This document shows positions 57,600 through 64,000 of a stretch of DNA of 64,000 nt, piece after piece (position 1 is the stretch's first letter; each line of letters opens with the position of its first letter). The translations under genes were made by a program, and so were the position numbers. A model generated the notes under the pieces. The model was not told the origin of the DNA and ran no database searches. It worked only from the letters and a program-made list of their open reading frames with translations. Where the stretch lies: positions 892,501 to 956,500 of the forward strand of contig JAOTOL010001623.1 of assembly GCA_034440575.1 (NCBI GenBank). The letters run 5' to 3'. Origin of the DNA: Imbricaverruca yamaguchii. Its lineage: Eukaryota > Arthropoda > Thecostraca > Neoverrucidae.

Positions 57600-57805
57600 G
57601 GTCGTCGCCCAGGGGTCACAGCGGTCACATGCGCAGCCGGGTGGGGTCGTATCGACATCGGCGTGGCCGGGGTGGAGCGGCGGTCGCCACCCAGGGGTCA
57701 CAGCGGTCACATGCGCGGCCGGGTGGGGTCGTATCGACATCGGCGTGGCCGGGGTGGAACGGCGGTCGTCGCCCAGGGGTCACAGCGGTCAGCTGCGCGG
57801 CCAGA
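57600..57805. repeat. 82-bp tandem repeat
   Basis: 2.5 copies; the word GTCGTCGCCCAGGGGTCACA (or GTCGCCACCCAGGGG) occurs at 57601, 57683 and 57765. Each unit contains CAGCGGTCACATGCGC and GTATCGACATCGGCGTGG. Confidence 0.93.
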
Positions 57806-57809
57806 CGCC

Positions 57810-57975
57810 GACGCTGCGCTGACGTAGCTGGCTCCGGTCACACAGTGGGGCAGGCAGACGCAGCGTCCGGGCGGCGGCGCCGGTCCTGATGCCGGTCGGG
57901 TGGCGCGTGCTCCGTGTCGGTCGATATCCACCCCAGTCACGACCGACGCCCTCCGGTGTAGGAGACAGCGGCTGA
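57810..57975 (+). repeat. Dispersed GC-rich repeat, copy 2
   Basis: Direct partner of 55665-55870, immediately after the 82-bp array. Confidence 0.6.
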
Positions 57976-58608
57976 GTTGGCGACGCCCGCCAACAGCTGC
58001 GCCCTGTGGACGGATTCACTGGCTGATTCCCCTCGGGCACGTGCTGACGTCGACCCCTCGCCTGCGGACGAGCGGTCGCCGCCATGTCCTGCTGCTTCCC
58101 TTCCGTCGTGCTCATTTGTCCCATTGGCCGGCGGGAATGTGTTGTGTCCTTTGAATGGCGTGCGTCCTCTAAAATGAATTTCGTTTGATGCTTGCGCCGG
58201 TTTTACTTCTGGGTTGAATGCTTACGGAAGAATTGGGAGAAGTGGGGCATGTTGTGTCCACTTTTCCAGTATTCCGATGCAGAACTTATTTATCGTTTGA
58301 GAAACGGTTCTTGCGCATCGTTTAGTTGCTTAACTCAACACCTATAGCTGGTTATCATTTCATGTATTGGAGGTGGCTATCTAAAAGTATTTTAAGTAGT
58401 TTTCAAAGAAAATCTTTAAAATCTGGATAGGTGTGGCTCGAGGTGGAGAAGTGGGAGGGCTGAGGTGCAATTAGGTCGATATGAAGGCGAAGTTAACGTC
58501 AGGCACACTGTCAACGCAAGCACATACGTTGCGTATATGTACTTGCAGACCAGGTTTGTCCATCTGTCTGCGCAGTGGAGATGTCCAACTGAAAGGTGTC
58601 AAAGGCTA
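57976..58608. other. No gene seen
   Basis: GC-rich to 58150, then AT-rich. Confidence 0.3.
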
Positions 58609-58772
58609 GAGTGGACGGTATTGCGGTATGTGGTGTATCTGGCGGTCTCGAGTGGACAGTACTGCGGTATGTGGTGTATCTGGCGGTCTCGAGTGGACAG
58701 TACTGCGGTATGTGGTGTATCTGGCGGTCTCGAGTGGACAGTACTGCGGTATGTGGTGTCGGCTGGTACGCT
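58609..58772. repeat. 41-bp tandem repeat
   Basis: Four copies; the word GCGGTATGTGGTGTATCTGG recurs at 58623, 58664, 58705 and (shortened) 58746, joined by CGGTCTCGAGTGGACAGTACT. Confidence 0.95.
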
Positions 58773-58787
58773 GTTGTATGCGGTGTC

Positions 58788-59580
58788 GGATGTACAACCC
58801 GATGGGGACAGTCTTGCCGTTAGGTCTGCTGAGCCGGCTGCAACCGATTCTCTGTCATCCTATCGTATGGCGAGGTGCGCATGCAGACCGGGCCTGCTCT
58901 GACATGTTAACAGCGAAGCCCCATCCCCCTCACACACACACACACACACACTCGTCGCCGCGGCCTCCAGCTAAGTCGCATTTCTCACTGCATATGTATT
59001 AATTGCGGTGCCAGGAGGAGCTCGAAAGGCTGGGATCAATTGGATCAATTGGGGTCAATTTTGACGGTGAAATCCTGTCTCAGACAATGCCCCGCACGTC
59101 AGCTACACGATGGCTGACCTCTGCAGCGCCGCCCAGCCATTGACCCGCCCTTGGATTAAGGCGTATCGCTTGGATCGATGATAAGTGACCCGCCTCCCAC
59201 TTGAGACACTCGAAGCCCATGTCCGCTGTCAGCTTGACACAGCCAGTGGGCCACGGCAGGCGCTGCCTTGTACCGGCAGACTGCCCTCAGGTGCTGCTGC
59301 CGCCGGCGTCTAGGGGAAAAGGTGTTCAGTCACCTGGGGGGAGGGGCGGGGCCGTGACGAGTCTTGCGCGCCATAATATGCGCTTCATGTCGACTTTGGC
59401 ATTGACTAATGTTGACTTAATGTGTGTGTGTGTGTGAGGAGGATGGGGCTGCGCTGTTAACATGTGAGAGCAGGCCCGGCCTGCATACGCACCTCGCCAT
59501 ACGATAGAATGACAGAGCATCGGTTGCAGCCGGCTCAGCAGACCTACCAAGACTGTCCCCATCGAGTTGTCAGATGTAGC
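58788..59580. repeat. Inverted repeat unit with (CA)n at the inner ends
   Basis: Arms 58788-58951 and 59420-59580 are reverse complements at roughly 90% by eye: shared GATGGGGACAGTCTTG, GGTCTGCTGAGCCGGCTGCA, ATCGTATGGCGAGGTGCG and ACATGTTAACAGCG in order. Each arm ends inward in a CA/TG dinucleotide run. The 468-bp spacer is not repeated. This looks like two insertions of one short element facing tail to tail, or a foldback/MITE-like unit. Confidence 0.85.
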
Positions 59581-59587
59581 CCACAGA

Positions 59588-59620
59588 TCAGCAATGATTT
59601 CTTTCAGAAATCATTGCTGA
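59588..59620. repeat. Perfect 15-bp hairpin
   Basis: TCAGCAATGATTTCT, loop TTC, AGAAATCATTGCTGA. A perfect 15-bp inverted repeat with a 3-nt loop lies just outside the right arm of the larger inverted repeat. Confidence 0.9.
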
Positions 59621-60849
59621 CAAAGTATGCTAGTTACAGAGGCGATTTTGGTCTTAATCAAAAGAGCTTCAAGTTTAGAACATATCGATAGGCGACCACT
59701 GCGGACATCAATGCGAACTGCGCCCCTGGTGACCAACTTTGTCCCTAAATGTGTTTATGCCACAGCGTTTGCTCATTAGGAGAAAATAAGGTGAAGTTGA
59801 TGGCCAAAATTACATTAAATTCATCCTCATGGAAAACACAAAACAGAATTCGGCTATCCTCAATGCTGAAGAGAAAGTAGCAGTTTGGAGAAATATCAGC
59901 CTCGCATAACCCCGACATGTCGCATCGTTTTGGCTAGTTTTGGCCAAACCAGGCATGTTCCAAAGAATGTCCCCCTGGGACTGAATTCACAAATCCCTGT
60001 CGTATTATCATGGGCAAAAATTACGATGATTTTCAAGGTTATTAACTTGGCACTTTTGTCCTGAAAGACTCAGCAACATATCTTGCTCATGGATAACTAT
60101 TACAAAAAATGCTGTCCTTGAAAAACTGTAACTTTTATGCAATTTGTCCACCCTACAAAATTATTTCAGACAATTCTTCACGTTTGCTTGCAACTCTTTT
60201 CTTAATGCACACAATATTCGACTTGGCATTTTTGTGTTCAAATTTATATTTCATTATCCATCCTCTGAAAATCCGATTCTGAAAATGGCAGACAAATGAG
60301 CCTAAAACAACCAGTGCCGTGCACCTGTGCCGTGCACGTGGTGATGCGATGCAAAGCTCACCGGAAGGCAATTGCACTTGCTTACAATTAATTTTCCTCA
60401 GCCCACGATCCCATTCGATATTTTCATACCCTCGTATGCATGCAGAAGGCGCACGTCCTCTGGCGACTCCAAGCTGAGCGTGCCCTAGAAAAGAAAAGAG
60501 GAGCTAAATTGTCTTAAAGATTGCTTAATCCAAGAATGACAGAGGCCATACCTGCTAGAGGGAAGGAAGCATTCTGTTACCATAATTTTACTTCCGCAAG
60601 ATATATTGGGAAGCATTTGAGGTAGACAGCTGAAATTGTGCACACACCTACATGAGTACCTAGTGTACCGTGTTTTAAAAGATTGACGTCCGGTCATGCA
60701 TGGTGACAGCATAATGACGTAAGAAGCGAAGTCCAGGGCGCGCATATATAAGATATTTATTAGTTGGCGTTTGCTATGCGAGCATTCTGCACTGTAAATA
60801 TGAACCAATAGTTGCTACGCGGAATAGATCCAAGATCTCCTAGTCCTAA
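59621..60849. other. No gene seen
   Basis: AT-rich sequence without recognisable coding or repeat structure. Confidence 0.3.
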
Positions 60850-61835
60850 GTGGCTGGAATTATGCTAAAATATATCCATAATATACGATACACGGATGAA
60901 ATATGTGTATCTGGAGAGTGAAGGCACGTCGAGCCGTGTTCCCGTCGGTAGACGTCCCCGAACCACCAGCACGTGGTGTGATCCACGAGAAGACTCAGTC
61001 CCTCCCGGAACTGCCGCTGTAATTTTTCTTTTTCTTTTCTTTCACGCACATCTTACTATCTTCGCCAGATACCGCCCACACTTTGACCTCCAGACGGTAA
61101 GATATCTGGAGAAGGTACCCAAAACATCGAACCCAGGCATGCATGGCTGAGAGACCGAGCTTGGATGTATCTTCGCGGGCAGGTCGAGCCGCGGCAGCAG
61201 ACAGGTCATTCATCAGGCGAGGTGTGCACCCACATATTGTGCATGTCACGCTGCTGCCGGTATTTGTCAGAGCGTTCGCCACCTTGCTGTCAGTCATGGT
61301 GAGTTGAAGATTGTACGCCACTCTGAGACTGGTGCCGTATGTTGCGATGACCCAAGTCTTCCTCAGTAGACGTATCTCGGATTCAACACTTTCGTTCTTT
61401 CCCGGAAGTCTCTGCTGTCTCGCGCTTGCACTGGAGCTGCAACGGCCGGCAGAAGCAGGTTGAAGACGGTGATATGTCGGTCCAGACGCAAGTGCCACCG
61501 ACCGTCAGTTGCAAAGGCACCAGAGTAGCACAGAACAAATTTTGTTCTGCACCCTCATCGCCGTCTCTCATCTGTTTGCATACATATTGCCTGGTGGCCC
61601 CGTCAAATCTCCATTTGACGTCAAGCACGGCCGATATGTAGGTGCTGGATGTCGTCGACGGCTGGTCAGCAGGTGTAGCTGAGTCGGCTTTCCATAGGCG
61701 GGATGGATGTCTGTCTTCGCCGCATCATTCGTCACTCGGCGGACCATACGGTAGCCGGACACAGACAAGCCAACGGACATACATATTGCCATCGCCCTGT
61801 CTCCTGACACGCACTCGGGTTGGCTCACTTTGGAG
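60850..61835 (-). pseudogene. RAG1/Transib-like transposase relic
   Basis: Minus-strand frames in N-to-C order: GLSVSGYRMVRRVTND (61740-61790), DVKWRFDGATRQY with a likely first catalytic Asp (61620-61580), CATLVPLQLTVGGTCVW and PSSTCFCRPL (61540-61430), then the long frame 61498-60995 with LTMTDSKVANALT, CTICGCTPRLMNDL (a paired-Cys finger), LGLSAMHAWVRCFGYLLQ and a final GGSGTSTDGNTARRAF near 60940. This order is that of transposases I associate with the Transib/RAG1 superfamily, whose second Asp and Glu would lie further on and are absent. It is 3'-truncated with two or three frameshifts. No CACWATG-type terminal repeat was found nearby. Confidence 0.6.
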
Positions 61836-64000
61836 CCTCTGAGAGCACAGCGAATCTTGCTGGACCGATTCGGTGACCCCTACCTGCCGCAGCACGAAAG
61901 CTACGTCCTCTATTCACTCAGCACGAGCGCTTTGCTTGGCAGCCTTCTCGAGCTGCGGATAACTGTGCTGCTAAACAACTCTTGATGACGCCCGACGCGC
62001 TGAGCTGATCGTAGATTCTAACTGGTCGCCCTCGCACTGCCCCGTCATCAAATCACGTCTTGACTTCATGGTCATTAACGACGTGGTCATCACGCTCCAG
62101 GGACACGGAGAGCACTTCGTCTTCCGCAGGATAAGTTGCAAACTGACTTCTGAATTTATCCTGGGCTCGTTTACATTTAACCGACTTTCCAGCGCCATTA
62201 GCCCCGAATGTGCATAAAGTGCGCCGTGAATCATCCCAATAAACCGACTTTCCTTTAAATTCTCGGCGAACTAGTCGGCAGCCTTTTTCGTGTACACAAT
62301 CGACGACTCACTCGGGAGATAGCCCTCAGATATTTTTTTTCCATAGCCAACTACAAACCAGAAGTAAGCACATTAACATAATAGCTTCCACGCCCAATCG
62401 CTTTCGCACTAGTGATTTAATTCCTCGTCCTCTAATTCCTCTTTGCTGACGCGCACCTCCATATGCACTGTCCGCAAAATCCAACAACACTGACCCGACT
62501 CTTACAGGGAAGATCAACTTCTCTGCAATTGGAAACGCTGTGCATGACCCACTCCGACTCAGTCGCCTTGTCAGTTATGGAAATTTTTGTTTGCATAGTG
62601 ACCGCTGTATCATGCTACCCGGTCAGAACACCCCGCAATCCCACGCGTCGCGGCGTCCGGCTCGGGCTTCCCCGTGCCGCCCGGGCCGGCCACCGCACCG
62701 CACCGCGGCCTGCCGGGATACAACTGATCACTATCGGTGTTAAACAGCTAGGTGCAGCTGAAACTTGCGGTGCACATAGACAAAGGGTTGCCGATTTCGT
62801 TGGGATTGGTCTCAGGTTATGAGCATCTGCGTTTTTTATAACCTTATTCGAAATTGGAGGTACACAAATAGTTTAACTGCTATTGAAATGACTTATTTTT
62901 TTATACAAAATAGCAAAGTGTGAATATTTGTATGCATTTTTGAATAGATTAATGCATTGAGAATGTTCTCAGCTATCATTCCATACTTTACTTGTCAAGG
63001 TTTTTTTTTAAAGAATGCATCTTACTTTTATCAGTCGTCAAACTCCGACAACATTTGTGTACATGTCCATTGTTTGTATCACACGTTATGTTGTGTATCG
63101 TTGTATTAGGATGGCGTAGGTCGTGCATTGCACATTGACACGATTTAGGACATGAAAACTCCAAGTAAATCATAAAAACAACAGTGCCCAAATAGGCTTC
63201 GTCAATATTGCGCACTCCGTGCCTCGCCTCAGTCCACTTGACGTAGGCCACACTAATTGTTTATAAACTTCTCCTAGTGCTTCTACATGCATATTAAGGT
63301 AGAAATGATGTTAGAAGGGCATGCATATTACAAAAATAAAAAAATGTCCCAAAATGGGCACGGATTGGCCGTGACCTCATGTCGCTAACTTCACCTCAAA
63401 CAAAGATGTGTGGCATGCGTTTTGGAGTCACTTCCCAATTGCACTCACGTAGCAAGCTTCAAGTGTGTATGAGTTATCGATCCTCTCTTGAATCGATCGA
63501 TACTGGATCTCCCTATCGATCCTCATTTGGAGCCGGTCCTCTTTGACCTGAGTTACGTCAATGCCCTTACATGACCCGTGGTATAATTTCCCTTCATAAG
63601 CAATAATGATCAACGAAAAGTTATTTAAAATACTGTTACGATGCGCGCCGCCGTATTCCCGCTGTTGCAGAAATACCCTTCGTGGCAACATAACCCCACC
63701 CACCCACGAGAGGTTAACGATATGATGCAGTATGCTCATTGTAATTTTATACTTCTCTGAAACCTTTTTCTACACCTCTTTTGGTTGAACTTCCAGTTCA
63801 AGTGAAGCTCAATGTCGTCGGGATGAACTCACTTTTCTGTCCTTGCCTTTTGTTTATCCTGACGAGAATTGCATAGAGAAGGCCGTCACAGACGAAACAT
63901 AAAATCGCCGCCACGGAAAAAACTATTATGTGTCGTAATTCGTATTTCATAAATATTCTCTAACGACGGAAAAGCATGCGTCCTTTCTACAGTGTGAGGG
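61836..64000. other. No confirmed gene
   Basis: Minus frame 62234-61971 may be a further N-terminal remnant of the transposase. A minus frame at 63251-62988 has FSCPKSCQCAMHDL and ITCDT, a spacing like an LRR N-terminal cap, too weak to call. AGGTCA-like words occur at 63370 and 63545. Confidence 0.3.

Noticed and set aside
62988..63251. Leucine-rich-repeat N-terminal cap (CPKSCQC...C)
   Set aside because: Only the cysteine spacing fits; there are no LRR units after it and extra cysteines break the pattern.

Overview
This is an animal (metazoan) nuclear window. Coding exons are short and separated by long introns, there are no operons, microsatellites and minisatellites are dense, and several classes of transposable element are present, mostly broken. 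The mix of elements (Ty3/Gypsy LTR, Penelope-like with GIY-YIG, CR1-like and I-group LINEs, a RAG1/Transib-like DNA transposon, and a TIR transposon of a family I associate with arthropods and cnidarians) suggests an invertebrate. I lean towards an arthropod, possibly a crustacean, but the sequence does not prove it.

Host genes. (1) 0.4-8.4 kb, minus strand: two phase-compatible exons (8372-8229 and 602-432) of an unrecognised, probably secreted protein; the intron between them holds a complete Gypsy element. (2) 11.7-12.9 kb, minus strand: an intronless 399-codon type II membrane SGNH/PC-esterase resembling the N-terminal catalytic half of CASD1. (3) 33.6-42 kb and beyond, plus strand: the first two coding exons of an SLC29 equilibrative nucleoside transporter (ENT), joined in frame across an 8.2-kb intron. 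Later exons were not found, so everything from 42 kb to the window end is probably intron 2. (4) Weaker candidates: a discoidin-like exon (16.6-16.8 kb, minus) and a type II membrane first exon (24.1-24.3 kb, minus).

Layout. 0.9-5.9 kb: a 4.7-kb Gypsy element with 139-bp LTRs and 5-bp GTACC target duplication, inside a 19-bp minisatellite. 5.9-11.2 kb: dispersed repeats, a CR1-like LINE piece, a degenerate 21-bp-period array, a 22-bp minisatellite. 13.7-19.1 kb: I-group LINE remnants in opposite orientations with very long GT, GA, ACGC and AC tracts. 19.5-20.4 kb: three tandem monomers of about 177 bp. 25.2-28.6 kb: a SINE-like fragment and a scrambled Gypsy element. 28.6-30.5 kb: more of the 21-bp family. 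38-41.6 kb: tandem arrays in ENT intron 1. 42.8-44.9 kb: a Penelope-like relic. 45.6-48.3 kb: a TIR transposon with a frameshifted transposase. 49-58.8 kb: a run of unrelated minisatellites. 58.8-59.6 kb: an inverted-repeat unit. 60.8-61.9 kb: a RAG1/Transib-like transposase relic.

The host genes do not form a pathway together. The most unusual signals are the rearranged Gypsy copy, the dispersed 21-bp-period family found on both strands, the palindrome-built 21-bp array, and the density of unrelated tandem arrays in the ENT introns.
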